Shown here piece by piece: positions 33,931 to 43,932 of a stretch of 45,525 bases of DNA (positions are counted from its first letter, which is position 1; each line of letters begins with the position of its first letter). The position numbers and the translations under genes are program-made. The notes below the pieces were generated by a model that had not been told where the DNA came from, searched no databases, and worked only from the letters and a program-made list of their open reading frames with translations. This stretch comes from an uncultured Gammaproteobacteria bacterium (GTDB lineage: Bacteria; Pseudomonadota; Gammaproteobacteria; PS1; Pseudothioglobaceae). The stretch spans positions 1 to 45,525 of the forward strand of contig CACLHR010000010.1 in NCBI GenBank assembly GCA_902606745.1. The letters run 5' to 3'.

Positions 33931-34653
33931 GTGAAAAAAGTTATACTGTTATGCGCCTTTTTAGTTTCAACGTTTGTCTTATCTTCATGTTCTCCTATAG
34001 TGCAAGGTGCAGCAGCCGTAACTACGGTTGCTACGATGTCAAATGATCGTCGTAGTGCGGGTGAAATTCTTGATGACAAAACTCTTGACTTGAACCTGAG
34101 TAGCATTGTCAGAAAAGATACAATACTTGAAGATATGCATGTTAACTTCATGGTCTATAACAAAGCTGTACTAATGACAGGTGAAGCACCAAGCGAAGAA
34201 GCAAGAGGTTACCTCGAAAAATTAGTTAAGCAAAAAGCACCAAAAATGAAGCAACTCATCAATGAGGTTGCAGTGATGCCAAATAGTAGTTACTTATCAA
34301 GAGCTAAAGATGGAATTATTACTGTACAGATTGAAACATTATTTCTTGACCAAGAAGTCTTTTATCCAACGCATGTCCGTGTTATGACTGAACGAAGGAC
34401 GGCGTATCTAATGGGATCAGTCACCAAAAGAGAGGCTGAACATGCTACTAATCTAGCTACCAAAGCAAAAAATGTTGATAAGGTCGTTAAACTATTTAAC
34501 TACTTGTTGGTTCGTCCTGCAGCAGAAATTGAGAGAGATAACAAAAGGAAAGAGGAAGCAGAGAGAAGGGCTGAGCTTGAAGCTAAAAAGGCAGCACTTG
34601 AAGCAAAACAAACAGAACTTCAGCAACAGATTGAAGAACTGAACACTAACTAA
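33931..34653 (+). CDS. BON-domain outer-membrane lipoprotein, DolP-like
   Basis: 240 residues beginning with GTG behind a good AAGGAG. A lipoprotein signal ends in LSSC (Cys20). Then GAAAVTTVATMSNDRRSAGEILDD is the usual DolP lead-in, with BON domain 1 at about 48-115 and BON domain 2 at about 125-195, and an Arg/Lys/Glu-rich coiled-coil tail (200-240). DolP (YraP) supports outer-membrane integrity and BamA quality control. The coiled-coil tail is absent from the E. coli protein and is an addition. Its end overlaps the convergent rnhB by 8 bases. Confidence 0.85.
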   Translation: MKKVILLCAFLVSTFVLSSCSPIVQGAAAVTTVATMSNDRRSAGEILDDKTLDLNLSSIVRKDTILEDMHVNFMVYNKAVLMTGEAPSEEARGYLEKLVKQKAPKMKQLINEVAVMPNSSYLSRAKDGIITVQIETLFLDQEVFYPTHVRVMTERRTAYLMGSVTKREAEHATNLATKAKNVDKVVKLFNYLLVRPAAEIERDNKRKEEAERRAELEAKKAALEAKQTELQQQIEELNTN

Positions 34654-35290
34654 ACATCTTTATCGGCTCAAAAGATTGTCGGTGAACTCCTTTGATAGGG
34701 CCGTATTTTGACAAAGTTAAAAGGTGTTTCCGGGTGCCGTAACCTTTATGTTGAGCAAACCCGTATTTGGGATATTGCTTATCTAATTCTCTCATATGCC
34801 GATCTCGAGTCACTTTTGCAATGATAGATGCAGCTGAAATTACTGGCTCACTCAAGTCTCCTTTGACAATTGCAATACAGTTGGAAACATCAGGGCAACG
34901 ATTACCATCCACTATTACATTGAAAATAGTTTTGCCTCTACACTTGGAGTATTTTTCCTGTAAATCAATAATAGCTCTTTTCATTGCCAACATGGTTGCT
35001 TGTAAGATATTGATTTGATCAATTTCAATACTGCTTGCTTCGCCCACTGACCAGTAGCATTGATCACTAATCTGTTGATAGAATAAATCACGTTTTTTTT
35101 CGCTCAGTTTTTTTGAATCTGTCAAATCAGGCAGGTGAAAACCAGAGGGTAAAATAACAGCTGCCGCAACAACACTTCCTGCTAATGGTCCTCTTCCGGC
35201 TTCATCAACACCAATAGTTCTCAAATCAGAGTTATGTTTAAATTGCTTTGAAGCCAATGTCTGTTCGGTAATAAGCGCCTTGCCAGTCAA
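34646..35290 (-). CDS. rnhB: Ribonuclease HII
   Basis: 214 residues. Active-site carboxylates are in IGVDEAGRGPLAG (Asp, Glu), the Asp of VIVDGN and the Asp of the VTRDR segment; SIIAKVTRDRHM and YGFAQHKGYGT are family landmarks. It cuts RNA of RNA-DNA hybrids and single ribonucleotides in DNA. The longest frame starts with TTG at 35290, which overlaps the purD end by 53 bases; a TTG at 35257 is an alternative, and neither has a convincing ribosome site. Confidence 0.93.
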   Translation of the reverse strand: MTGKALITEQTLASKQFKHNSDLRTIGVDEAGRGPLAGSVVAAAVILPSGFHLPDLTDSKKLSEKKRDLFYQQISDQCYWSVGEASSIEIDQINILQATMLAMKRAIIDLQEKYSKCRGKTIFNVIVDGNRCPDVSNCIAIVKGDLSEPVISAASIIAKVTRDRHMRELDKQYPKYGFAQHKGYGTRKHLLTLSKYGPIKGVHRQSFEPIKMFS

Positions 35291-36503
35291 CTTTCTCTAG
35301 AAACCTATAGGCTTTCTTCTGCGCTTGATGAATGTCCTTCCCTAAAGCTGTGGCACACAAAACTCGTCCACCATTACTATATATATTATTGTTGCCTAGC
35401 TTGGTGCCTGCATGAAAAATCTTAGCATTTAACGAATCACTTGGTAGTTTAATTTTTTCTCCTTTAACATATTTTTCTGGGTAACCATCAGCTGCCATTA
35501 CAACTCCCAAACAGGCTCTTTCATCCCAATCAGCGGAAACCTCATCTAACTTACCTTTAGTCGCTGCAATGCAAAGTGAAGCAAGATTAGATTTCAAACG
35601 CATCATTATAGGTTGTGTTTCAGGATCACCAAATCTACAGTTATATTCCAAAACTTTCACTTTGCTATCTTTATCAATCATCAATCCCGCATATAGAAAA
35701 CCTGTGTAGGGCACTCCTTCTGAAGCCATCGCATCAACAGTGGCTCGAATCACTGTGTGCATCACATTGTCAAAAATGGCTTCACTAACAATCGGTGCAG
35801 GTGAGTAAGCTCCCATACCTCCAGTATTGGGTCCTTTATCACTATTATCGCGAGCCTTGTGGTCTTGTGAGGTTGCCATTGGTAGAATGTTTTTTCCATC
35901 TACCATGACAATAAAGCTTGCCTCTTCACCAACTAAAAATTCCTCAATAACAACACGCGACCCAGCGTCACCAAAACGGTTTTCTTGCAACATATCGTGT
36001 ATAGCATCAATTGCTTCTTGTTCTGTATTAGCAATAATAACGCCCTTCCCTGCTGCCAAGCCGTCCGCTTTAATAACTATAGGAGTACCCTTTTCCTTAA
36101 TATAATGAATGGCAGGTTCTTTTTCCGTAAATACTTGATAAAAGGCAGTAGGAATCTTATTTCTATACAAGAAGTCTTTACAAAAAGCCTTCGAGGCCTC
36201 TAATTGAGCAGCAAGTTGGGTTGGTCCAAAAATAGCTAACTTCTGGTCTCGAAAGTCATCTACAATACCATTCACCAGAGGGGCCTCTGGGCCAACAATT
36301 GTAATATCGATAGTTTCATTTTTGGCAAATTCTATTAGTGCCGGAATGTCTTCAGATAGTATCTCAATATTTGATATTTTATGTTCTAGCGCTGTACCTG
36401 CATTTCCTGGCGCAACAAAGACATGTTGAACCTCTTCAAATCCAGCACATTGCCAGGCTATTGCATGTTCACGACCACCAGATCCGATTACTAAAACCTT
36501 CAT
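35238..36503 (-). CDS. purD: Phosphoribosylamine-glycine ligase
   Basis: 421 residues, a normal PurD length. ATP-grasp signatures are VLVIGSGGREHAIAW at the start, VGPEAPLVNGIVDDF, IKADGLAAGKGVIIA, VVIEEFLVGEEASF, DNSDKGPNTGGMGAYSP and YNCRFGDPETQ (Mg-binding Glu and Asn). It makes glycinamide ribonucleotide in purine synthesis. The gene overlaps rnhB at its 3' end, and 154 A/T-rich bases without another gene separate it from truB. Confidence 0.96.
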   Translation of the reverse strand: MKVLVIGSGGREHAIAWQCAGFEEVQHVFVAPGNAGTALEHKISNIEILSEDIPALIEFAKNETIDITIVGPEAPLVNGIVDDFRDQKLAIFGPTQLAAQLEASKAFCKDFLYRNKIPTAFYQVFTEKEPAIHYIKEKGTPIVIKADGLAAGKGVIIANTEQEAIDAIHDMLQENRFGDAGSRVVIEEFLVGEEASFIVMVDGKNILPMATSQDHKARDNSDKGPNTGGMGAYSPAPIVSEAIFDNVMHTVIRATVDAMASEGVPYTGFLYAGLMIDKDSKVKVLEYNCRFGDPETQPIMMRLKSNLASLCIAATKGKLDEVSADWDERACLGVVMAADGYPEKYVKGEKIKLPSDSLNAKIFHAGTKLGNNNIYSNGGRVLCATALGKDIHQAQKKAYRFLEKVDWQGAYYRTDIGFKAI

Positions 36504-36657
36504 AATAATTCCATTCTATTGTTTGAACCTAATCGATCTAGTTAGTAATGATTACAAATTATAATCTAGCAAAATATGATCGCTCATAAAATGTAGAACA
36601 AAGTAATGATTATATGATTATTTTTACCTATTTAAAATTGCAGAACTTGATCTATAC

Positions 36658-37569
36658 TTAAATAAATAGCCTATTAGGTAAGATTTCAGATATTAGATTA
36701 CTTTCCCCGATGCCTAGAAATTGTTTATTATTATCATAAAGCTTAAGCTTTTGAGAAGTACTAAACCCTTGATACTCAATTTTCTTACCAAGTCTAATAT
36801 CGCTCGTTTGTTCTGAATTTAAATAAAGACTTTTAAGGTTGGGAAGCATTTCATCGGCACTTAGGATAACTGAATCAAGAGATTCAAGGTTTTGCTCTTT
36901 AAGTTTTGATAATTGTTCATAGGTTTTACTTTCACTGAGATTAAGATGGGCAAACCCAGTGCGCCTTAATTCAACAACGTGTCCACCACATCCCAGAGAT
37001 TTACCTATATCTTCAACTAAAGTTCTTATGTAAGTGCCTTTAGAGCAAAAAACCTCTAGACTTACAACTGATTCATCGAAGCTCAGGAAATTGATTTCGT
37101 GAATAGTCACTGGTCTTGGAGATCTTTCAATCTCAATACCTTTTCTTGCAAGCTTGTACAATGGAGTGCCGTTTCGTTTTAGTGCCGAATACATTGGCGG
37201 AACTTGGTTAATATCTCCAATAAACTGCAACAAAATGGTTTTAATAGAACTTTCATTAATTCCTTTAGTTGAACCAAAGTTTACTATTTTGCCCTCAGAG
37301 TCCCCAGTACTACTGACTTCGCCAAACTTGGCACGAACCAAGTAACGCTTGTCATCATCAAGCAGAAATTGTGCCACCTTGGTTGCCTGACCTAAACAGA
37401 TAGGCAACAAACCACTTGCGAGTGGATCTAAACTACCTGTATGTCCAGCCTTGTTCGCACCAAATAAGCGTTTTACTTGCTGCAAGGTGTAGTTTGAACT
37501 ACTTCCACTGGCCTTGTCTAGTAAGACAACACCACTAATGTCTCTGCCTTGTTGATTGCGTTTAGACAT
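36658..37569 (-). CDS. truB: tRNA pseudouridine-55 synthase
   Basis: 303 residues. GVVLLDKASGSSS and GHTGSLDPLASGLLPICLG contain the catalytic Asp (in GSLDP) that attacks U55; GTYIRTLVEDIG and GGHVVELRRTGF follow as usual, with a short PUA-like C-terminal domain. It modifies U55 in the T-loop of tRNAs. It is the last gene of the rimP-nusA-infB-rbfA-truB operon, with a 14-base gap from rbfA, the standard gammaproteobacterial order. Confidence 0.96.
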   Translation of the reverse strand: MSKRNQQGRDISGVVLLDKASGSSSNYTLQQVKRLFGANKAGHTGSLDPLASGLLPICLGQATKVAQFLLDDDKRYLVRAKFGEVSSTGDSEGKIVNFGSTKGINESSIKTILLQFIGDINQVPPMYSALKRNGTPLYKLARKGIEIERSPRPVTIHEINFLSFDESVVSLEVFCSKGTYIRTLVEDIGKSLGCGGHVVELRRTGFAHLNLSESKTYEQLSKLKEQNLESLDSVILSADEMLPNLKSLYLNSEQTSDIRLGKKIEYQGFSTSQKLKLYDNNKQFLGIGESNLISEILPNRLFI

Positions 37570-37583
37570 TGAAAGTAAATAAT

Positions 37584-37922
37584 TTAGAGTTTGCTAAGAA
37601 GGTCGTCTATCTTGGCCCCTGTATTAGGCGCGGTATCATAAATAAAACTCAGCGTAGGTGTATGCCGCAAATCCAAAGTTTTAGATAAGCTTGAACGAAA
37701 AAAACCACTAGCCCTGTTTAGCAAGGATACAACAGTTTTGATAGATTCTTCATCTACAGAAAAAAATACTTTTGCACTACTTAGATCACGACTAACAATA
37801 ACATCAGTTATAACAACCTGTTTTAATCGAGGATCTTTAGTCTCTTGCTTCAACAACAAAACTAATTCACGTCGCATAAGTTCATTGACCCTTTCAGTTC
37901 TATAACTAAGTTGTTGAGCCAC
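37584..37922 (-). CDS. rbfA: Ribosome-binding factor A
   Basis: 112 residues, a single KH-like domain. Opening RTERVNELMRRELVLLL and the sequence DLSSAKVFFSV, then LRHTPTLSFIYD, are typical of RbfA. It helps 30S subunit maturation and cold growth by binding near the 16S 5' region. It lies 14 bases after infB and 14 before truB in the operon. Confidence 0.95.
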   Translation of the reverse strand: MAQQLSYRTERVNELMRRELVLLLKQETKDPRLKQVVITDVIVSRDLSSAKVFFSVDEESIKTVVSLLNRASGFFRSSLSKTLDLRHTPTLSFIYDTAPNTGAKIDDLLSKL

Positions 37923-37936
37923 TAAGAAAATCTCCC

Positions 37937-40375
37937 CTATAGTTTACGAGCTCGCTCAATGCGTTCGAACACTTCAATTTGGTCGCCTGGCTGGACGTCA
38001 GTATAGTTGAGAACACCGATACCACATTCAGTACCCGACTTGACTTCTTTGACGTCATCTTTAAAGCGTCGCAATGATTCCAATTCCCCTTCATAAATAA
38101 CTATACTTTCACGCAGCACTCGGATTGGACTATCTTTCTTAATAACACCTTCGTCTACTATACAACCAGCAATGTCACCAAATTTAGGAGATCTAAAGAC
38201 GTCTTTCACGCTTGCCATACCAATAATATTTTCACTAAATTCTGGACTTAGCATGCCACCCATAATGGCCTTCATGTCATCAATCAAGTTATAGATTATG
38301 CTGTAATATTCAATCCTAACACCTTCCGTGTCAGCGGTTTTACGAGCAACGGCATCAGCACGTACGTTGAAACCAAGCACAATTGCTTTAGAAGCGCTTG
38401 CCAGCGAGATATCCGTGTTATTAATTGCACCAACACCAGAAAAAATGACCTTGGTTTTGACCTCCTCTGTTGAGAGTTTCTCTAAAGCGTCAACTAGCGC
38501 CTGAGCTGAACCATGAACGTCAGACTTCAGAAGAACATTGACGGTCGTAACTTCGCCTTCTTCCATTTTAGAAAAGAAGTCATCCATTTTTTCAGCTTGC
38601 TGCTTTTGTAATTTCGTTTCTCGGTCTTTGGTTTTTCTAAAATCAGCCACCTCTCGAGCCTTGCGCTCAGTCTCTACCACTAATACTTCAGCTCCTGAGT
38701 TTGGCACGCCAGATAAACCCAAAATTTCAACTGGTGTTGAAGGACCAGCTTTTTTAACTGGATTACCATTATCATTAATAATTTGCTTGACCTTGCCATA
38801 TTCCAAGCCAGCAATCACAATATCGCCTGTTTTCAGTGTTCCTGACTGTACCAAAATCGTGGTCACCTTGCCTCGACCTTTGTCCAATCTGGCTTCTAGA
38901 ACAACTCCACTTGCTGGTTTATCTACAGCCGCTTTAATTTCAGACATTTCTGCAGTCAGGGAGACACTATCTAGGAGCTCATCAATACCTTCTCCAGTGT
39001 GAGCTGAAACACCAACCATCAAGACGTCACCGCCCCATTCCTCGGAAATAACATCATGAGTGGACAGTACTTGCTTCACTTTGTCAATCTCCACACCCTC
39101 TTTATCTATTTTGTTAATTGCCACAACAATAGGAACTTTTGCATCTTTAGCATACTTAATGGATTCAATGGTTTGTGGCATGACTCCATCATCAGCAGCA
39201 ACGACGAGAATTACTATGTCAGTTGCATTTGCTCCTCGAAGTCTCATTTTGGAAAAAGCGGCATGCCCAGGAGTATCGATGAAAGTAATAATGTGGCCTT
39301 TTTGCGTGACCTGATAAGCGCCAATATGCTGAGTAATACCTCCTGCTTCTGCAGAAGCTACTTTGGATTTTCGAATATAATCGAGAAGAGATGTTTTTCC
39401 GTGGTCTACGTGACCCATGATGGTTACTACAGGCGGCCTTGGAGTTGCTTCCGTACTATCTTTTTCATCTTGCACTAAACTATCTTCTATGGTTTCTTTA
39501 CTGCTTGCTATTGGCGTGTGACCCATTTCCTCTACTACCAGCATTGCTGTGTCTTGATCTATTACATCATTCAAAGTCGCCATTACTCCCATACTCATCA
39601 TCACCTTAAGAACTTCACCTGCCTTGGTTGTCATTTTTAAAGCTAATTCAGAAATTTTTATTGTTTCAGGAATTAGAACTTCATGAATAATTGGTTCAAC
39701 CGGCATATGAAAACCGTGTTGTGCTTGTTCTTCTTGAACTTTTTGCGAAATTTGTGTTCTCTCTTTTTTCTTGAGTTTGCGATTTGGATTATGATGAGCA
39801 ACATGAAGCTCTTTACGTTTTGATGAAGATGTTGAAATTTTACGAAGCCTTTTTGGTTGTTTTTTTGTTTTGTCAGCTTTTTCAGTCACTGGAGGTTCTG
39901 TAACTTTTTTCTCTTCTTGTGCTTTTCCAGAAATCTCTTTCTGATTTTTTTGCGCTATTAACTCTTCATTTTTTATCTTTTGCTGACGAACCATATCTTG
40001 ACGTTTGGCATCGTGCTCTTGATCCTTTTGGTCAGCTAATCTACCAACCTCTAAAGCCTGTTTGGCTTTTAATATTTCATCATCTGTAGAAACATCAACT
40101 TCAACATTAGGCGCCTCACGCTTCTTTTTAACCTGAATTTTGACACCACCCGTTAAGGTTGAGGTTGTGTTTGACTTGGGTGTTTTGCGTGAAACAGAGA
40201 TATTTGATTTGGCTCCAGAACGTCTACTAAGGCTGGACATTAGTATGTTTCTTTCTTCTGCAGATATATCTGCTTCTACAGTTTTTCCTTCTATGCCTGC
40301 TTCAGCTAGAATCGATATAACCTGGTCAGGTGTCTTTTTGAGCAGTTTGGATAAACTTTCTACCGTATGTGCCAT
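37937..40375 (-). CDS. infB: Translation initiation factor IF-2
   Basis: 812 residues. The N-terminal IF2-associated helical domain ([20 protein letters not shown]) is followed by a long Lys/Glu-rich linker (about 90-215). The G domain has [19 protein letters not shown] (G1), DTPGHAAF (G3) and NKIDKEGV (G4); beta-barrel and IF2 domain 3/4 segments then bind fMet-tRNA ([17 protein letters not shown] and beyond). It recruits initiator tRNA, whose gene metY heads the same operon. The linker is shorter than in E. coli. Internal starts for shorter isoforms are possible but not evident. Confidence 0.97.
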   Translation of the reverse strand: MAHTVESLSKLLKKTPDQVISILAEAGIEGKTVEADISAEERNILMSSLSRRSGAKSNISVSRKTPKSNTTSTLTGGVKIQVKKKREAPNVEVDVSTDDEILKAKQALEVGRLADQKDQEHDAKRQDMVRQQKIKNEELIAQKNQKEISGKAQEEKKVTEPPVTEKADKTKKQPKRLRKISTSSSKRKELHVAHHNPNRKLKKKERTQISQKVQEEQAQHGFHMPVEPIIHEVLIPETIKISELALKMTTKAGEVLKVMMSMGVMATLNDVIDQDTAMLVVEEMGHTPIASSKETIEDSLVQDEKDSTEATPRPPVVTIMGHVDHGKTSLLDYIRKSKVASAEAGGITQHIGAYQVTQKGHIITFIDTPGHAAFSKMRLRGANATDIVILVVAADDGVMPQTIESIKYAKDAKVPIVVAINKIDKEGVEIDKVKQVLSTHDVISEEWGGDVLMVGVSAHTGEGIDELLDSVSLTAEMSEIKAAVDKPASGVVLEARLDKGRGKVTTILVQSGTLKTGDIVIAGLEYGKVKQIINDNGNPVKKAGPSTPVEILGLSGVPNSGAEVLVVETERKAREVADFRKTKDRETKLQKQQAEKMDDFFSKMEEGEVTTVNVLLKSDVHGSAQALVDALEKLSTEEVKTKVIFSGVGAINNTDISLASASKAIVLGFNVRADAVARKTADTEGVRIEYYSIIYNLIDDMKAIMGGMLSPEFSENIIGMASVKDVFRSPKFGDIAGCIVDEGVIKKDSPIRVLRESIVIYEGELESLRRFKDDVKEVKSGTECGIGVLNYTDVQPGDQIEVFERIERARKL

Positions 40376-40424
40376 ATTAATTGCCTTTAAATTCTATTGT
40401 GTTGAGCCTTTTATATACATAATA

Positions 40425-41900
40425 TTAATCAAACCATCCTTCATTTTCTCTGGCTGACATAATGACAGTTGAAGCGTTATCATTGCCGATATCATGAATT
40501 TCTAATAGTTCAATAATAGCTAGCTCTGCTAATGCATCAACCGTTAATATTTCTGCTTCAACCAATGCAGCTGCAAGAGAGTCATCTACACCCTCAATGG
40601 CTTGCAGAATCTCAGTAGCTTCTGCATCATTTAATGCTTTAACCAGTTGTGCGTCCTGTGCTCTTTCTTGAAGTTCTTCTACCATTTCAGAATCAAATTC
40701 CTCAATCTGTGACAAGATCTCAGCTTCAGCTTCCGCAATCTCATCTAGATTAGTATAGCCTTCGTCTATCAAAACTCCTGCAACCTCGGCATCAATGCCT
40801 AGCTTTTCAGCTAACTTTTCGCCCGTTTTTTGCACCTCATTTGCCTGTAGCTCGTCAGCATCGGTAAGCGACATAACATTTAGCTTCCAGCCCGTCAATT
40901 TGCTAGCTAATTTAATATTTTGACCACCTCTACCAATAGCAAGCGCCAATTGTTCTTCATCAACTGCTATGTCCATTGAACCTTTTTCTTCATCTACCAC
41001 AATTGAGCTGACTTCTGCTGGAGCCATCGCGTTAATAACAAACTGTGCAGGGTCTTCATCCCATAAAATAATATCCACCCTTTCACCATTAAGTTCATTC
41101 GAAACTGCCTGAACACGCGCACCTCGCATGCCGATACAAGAACCGATTGGATCTATGCGTTTGTCTTTGGCTTTAACAGCTAACTTAGAACGCAGTCCAG
41201 GATCTCTAGCTCCGGCTTTGATTTCTATTATGCCTTCACTGATTTCAGGAACTTCCATCTCAAAAAGCTCAACCATCATCTCGTTTGCTGTGCGACTTAA
41301 AAAAATTTGTGCACCCCTAGGAGTCGATTTCACTTCTTTAATGAAGGCTCTCAAACGGTCATTCTTTCTGATTGATTCGTTTGGTATTAAGTCATACTTC
41401 GAAATCATGCCGTCTATACCACCCATGTCAACATAAACATTTCCTCTGTCTACTCGTTTTACCGTAACCATTACTACCTCACCAACACGCTGGGAAAAAT
41501 TGTCAACAACAACGGTTCTTTCTGCTTCACGGACTTTTTGAATAATAACTTGCTTTGCAACCTGAGCAGCAATTCTGCCAAACTCGATAGACTCCATTTC
41601 TTCTTCTACATAAGAGTCTTCAAGTACTCCATTAGAATCAGCTTGATAAATGTGCAATTCGGAGTCAAATTCAGTTCCATCATCATCAACAAAATCAATA
41701 TCGTCTTCAACTACTAACCAGCGCCTAAAGGTTTTAAATTCACCACTGTGCCTATCTACTTCTACACGCACATCAAAATTCTTTCGCTTTTTTGTTGCCA
41801 CAGAAAGCGCCTCTTCTAATGATTCAATGACATCTTCTTGAGTTATATTTTTCTCGTTTGAGATTGCTTCAATCATTAAAAATAATTCTTTGCCATCCAT
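40425..41900 (-). CDS. nusA: Transcription termination/antitermination factor NusA
   Basis: 491 residues: N-terminal RNA-polymerase-binding domain, S1 domain (about 135-200, GEVVMVTVKRVDRGNVYVD), KH domains (DPIGSCIGMRGARVQAVSNELNGERVDII and AIGRGGQNIKLAS), and two acidic C-terminal repeats (about 370-420 and 440-491) as in Gammaproteobacteria that use alpha-CTD and lambda-N type contacts. It modulates pausing, termination and rRNA antitermination. It sits 9 bases after rimP and 49 before infB. The final repeat is very Glu/Ala-rich. Confidence 0.97.
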   Translation of the reverse strand: MDGKELFLMIEAISNEKNITQEDVIESLEEALSVATKKRKNFDVRVEVDRHSGEFKTFRRWLVVEDDIDFVDDDGTEFDSELHIYQADSNGVLEDSYVEEEMESIEFGRIAAQVAKQVIIQKVREAERTVVVDNFSQRVGEVVMVTVKRVDRGNVYVDMGGIDGMISKYDLIPNESIRKNDRLRAFIKEVKSTPRGAQIFLSRTANEMMVELFEMEVPEISEGIIEIKAGARDPGLRSKLAVKAKDKRIDPIGSCIGMRGARVQAVSNELNGERVDIILWDEDPAQFVINAMAPAEVSSIVVDEEKGSMDIAVDEEQLALAIGRGGQNIKLASKLTGWKLNVMSLTDADELQANEVQKTGEKLAEKLGIDAEVAGVLIDEGYTNLDEIAEAEAEILSQIEEFDSEMVEELQERAQDAQLVKALNDAEATEILQAIEGVDDSLAAALVEAEILTVDALAELAIIELLEIHDIGNDNASTVIMSARENEGWFD

Positions 41901-41909
41901 GTGCTTCTC

Positions 41910-42371
41910 CTAAAAATGAGCAACTAAATTTGCTTTTTCAATTAAACCTATGTCCAAAATAACCGGGCCGAGCTCTGTAACCAATTCAATTGTATTGCTT
42001 TTTTCGCTAATGCCGCCAATACAACCAGTAAAGTTTCTCTTACCATCGATTGCTCTGTATGTTCTTAGACGTACATCATGACCAAGAAAACGCTGGTAAT
42101 GTGAAATCACGAAGAGAGGTCGCTCAATTCCTGGTGATGACACTTCTAGATTATACTTACCGCTGATTGGGTCTTCAACATCCATTATCGCACTCACTTG
42201 TCTTGAAACAGTTTCACAATCATTCATCCCAATACCTTCTTCACAATCAATATAAAGCCTCAATACTGAATGCTTTCCACTGGCTATATATTTAATACCC
42301 AGCAATTCATAGCCCATATCTATAACGATTGGATTGATTATTGAAAATACTTTATCAACTATTTTAGCCAT
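41910..42371 (-). CDS. rimP: Ribosome maturation factor RimP
   Basis: 153 residues. The N-terminal alpha/beta domain contains LGIKYIASGKHSVLRLYIDCEEGIGMNDCETVSRQV, then VSSPGIERPLF, the family signature, and a C-terminal SH3-like domain. RimP assists 30S maturation. It is the first protein gene after the tRNA-fMet gene, separated by a hairpin with a T-run that should limit read-through from the tRNA promoter into the operon. Confidence 0.95.
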   Translation of the reverse strand: MAKIVDKVFSIINPIVIDMGYELLGIKYIASGKHSVLRLYIDCEEGIGMNDCETVSRQVSAIMDVEDPISGKYNLEVSSPGIERPLFVISHYQRFLGHDVRLRTYRAIDGKRNFTGCIGGISEKSNTIELVTELGPVILDIGLIEKANLVAHF

Positions 42372-42385
42372 AAAAAATTCCTAAT

Positions 42386-42407
42386 AAAAACCCCCAAAAG
42401 AGGGGGT
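42386..42407 (-). terminator. Rho-independent terminator/attenuator between tRNA-fMet and rimP
   Basis: On the minus strand ACCCCC (42407-42402) pairs with GGGGGT (42395-42390) across a 6-base loop and runs into TTTTTATTA. It lies only 7 bases after the tRNA 3' end. As there is no other clear promoter before rimP, some read-through would be needed to express the operon. Confidence 0.75.
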
Positions 42408-42413
42408 CTAAAT

Positions 42414-42490
<77 letters not shown>

Positions 42491-42503
42491 CTAAAGTGGC
42501 AGA

Positions 42504-42532
42504 ATTATACGCCCAAAAGCTTGTCACTTCAA
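42504..42532 (-). promoter_or_regulatory. Promoter of metY-rimP-nusA operon
   Basis: On the minus strand: -35 TTGAAG (42527-42532), a 17-base spacer and a perfect -10 TATAAT (42504-42509). Transcription should begin close to 42497, seven bases before the tRNA. Confidence 0.7.
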
Positions 42533-42588
42533 GAACTTTTGCCATGCAAGCACATTCATATCTAAACCGATTCCTTTATAATAAGCGC

Positions 42589-43545
42589 ATGCAACCAATC
42601 ACACTTGCTGTCTTGATGGACGACATCTCAAGTATCAATCGAAAAAAAGATTCTTCTTTTGCAATGATGCTTGAAGCACAAAATCGAAATTGGGAAATCT
42701 ACACTTTTGATAGTTTTAATATGTTCGACTTAAAAGGACAGGTATTCGCAAATGTCCGAAAAACTTTTGTTAATGACTCGGAGAATAATTGGTACTCATG
42801 TGGAGAACAAGAGTTACTCGCACTTTCAAAAGTTGATATTATTTTTATGCGCAAAGATCCTCCATTTGATATGGACTATATTTATGCCACCTATTTACTA
42901 GAGCAGGCTGAAATCGATGGCGTCATGGTTGTTAATAAACCTAGCTCACTAAGGGATGCTAATGAAAAATTGTTTTCATTAAATTTTTCTGATTACATAC
43001 CCAAAACTCTTGTCAGTTCAAATATACAACAACTCATAGCTTTTATTAATGATAACGAAGAAACAATTGTGAAGCCACTTGATGGCATGGGTGGAAAAGA
43101 CATATACAAACTAAAGATAGGCGATAAAAATATTAATGAAGTGTTGTTGGGTTTAACCAATCAAGGAAAACGCTACATTATGGCACAGGAATTTTTGCCG
43201 GAAATAAAACAGGGTGACAAACGTATTTTATTGATTAACGGCATTCCTATTGACTATGCACTTGCTCGATTGCCTGCAGAGGGTAGTTTTAAAGGAAACT
43301 TGGCCGCTGGAGCCAAAGGCGTTGGTCAGCCTTTAACTGAACGAGATCGATATCTATGCGAAAAAATTGCACCGATGCTGATTGAAAAAGAGCTAATATT
43401 TGTAGGTCTCGATGTTATTGGGGATTATATTACCGAGATTAATGTAACCAGCCCAACCGGCATTCGTGAACTAGACAAACAATTTGACCTTAACATCTCC
43501 GCCCAATTACTAGATGTCATTGAAGAGAAGTTAGCTTTGCGCTAA
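42589..43545 (+). CDS. gshB: Glutathione synthetase
   Basis: 318 residues from the ATG at 42589 (MQPITLAVLMDDISSI, the normal GshB start); a longer frame opening at 42454 would run over the tRNA gene and is rejected. ATP-grasp features: FMRKDPPFDMDYIYATYLLE, VKPLDGMGGKDIYKL, AQEFLPEIKQGDKRIL and EINVTSPTGIRELD. It joins gamma-Glu-Cys and Gly. Glutathione is also the carrier for the ETHE1-type persulfide dioxygenase encoded near 14 kb. Its end overlaps crcB by 15 bases in convergent orientation. Confidence 0.96.
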   Translation: MQPITLAVLMDDISSINRKKDSSFAMMLEAQNRNWEIYTFDSFNMFDLKGQVFANVRKTFVNDSENNWYSCGEQELLALSKVDIIFMRKDPPFDMDYIYATYLLEQAEIDGVMVVNKPSSLRDANEKLFSLNFSDYIPKTLVSSNIQQLIAFINDNEETIVKPLDGMGGKDIYKLKIGDKNINEVLLGLTNQGKRYIMAQEFLPEIKQGDKRILLINGIPIDYALARLPAEGSFKGNLAAGAKGVGQPLTERDRYLCEKIAPMLIEKELIFVGLDVIGDYITEINVTSPTGIRELDKQFDLNISAQLLDVIEEKLALR

Positions 43546-43932
43546 ATTAAAACCATATTTAGCTAGCATCACACCAAGACCAGCAGCTAAAAGTGAGAGA
43601 CCTATGTTCAACAAAATATTCAAAAGGGCTTGGCCATAGCTCCCTCCACTTAACATCTCAAGAGATTCAAATGAAAGCGTTGACATGGTTGTCAAAGAGC
43701 CGGTTAATCCAACTAATAACATAAGCCGATAGGTCTCACTGAGTAAGAGCTTTTCCAAAATAACAACCACTAATATGCCGGCAATAAAAGAACCAACAAC
43801 GTTAGAAATCAAAGTTCCATAAGGAAATGCTTTACCAAGGTACTGTATAGATAAAACGCCTATATAGTAGCGACAACTAGCGCCAACGCTTGCCCCTACT
43901 CCAATGCTCGCAATTGATGCTAGTGTATTCAT
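43531..43932 (-). CDS. crcB: Fluoride ion channel CrcB/Fluc
   Basis: 133 residues with four membrane helices. Family residues are GASVGASCRYYIG at the first helix, SNVVGSFIAGILV with the pore Asn, and GLTGSLTTMSTLSFE with the phenylalanine/threonine track and sodium-site region. It exports fluoride as a dual-topology dimer. No fluoride riboswitch is seen; the gene starts right at the end of rarA (one shared base), so it is driven by the upstream gene's transcript. Confidence 0.93.
   Translation of the reverse strand: MNTLASIASIGVGASVGASCRYYIGVLSIQYLGKAFPYGTLISNVVGSFIAGILVVVILEKLLLSETYRLMLLVGLTGSLTTMSTLSFESLEMLSGGSYGQALLNILLNIGLSLLAAGLGVMLAKYGFNLAQS

Noticed and set aside
37906-41841. Long open frames antisense to infB and nusA
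   Set aside because: They are shadows of highly biased coding sequence, without family motifs or ribosome sites.
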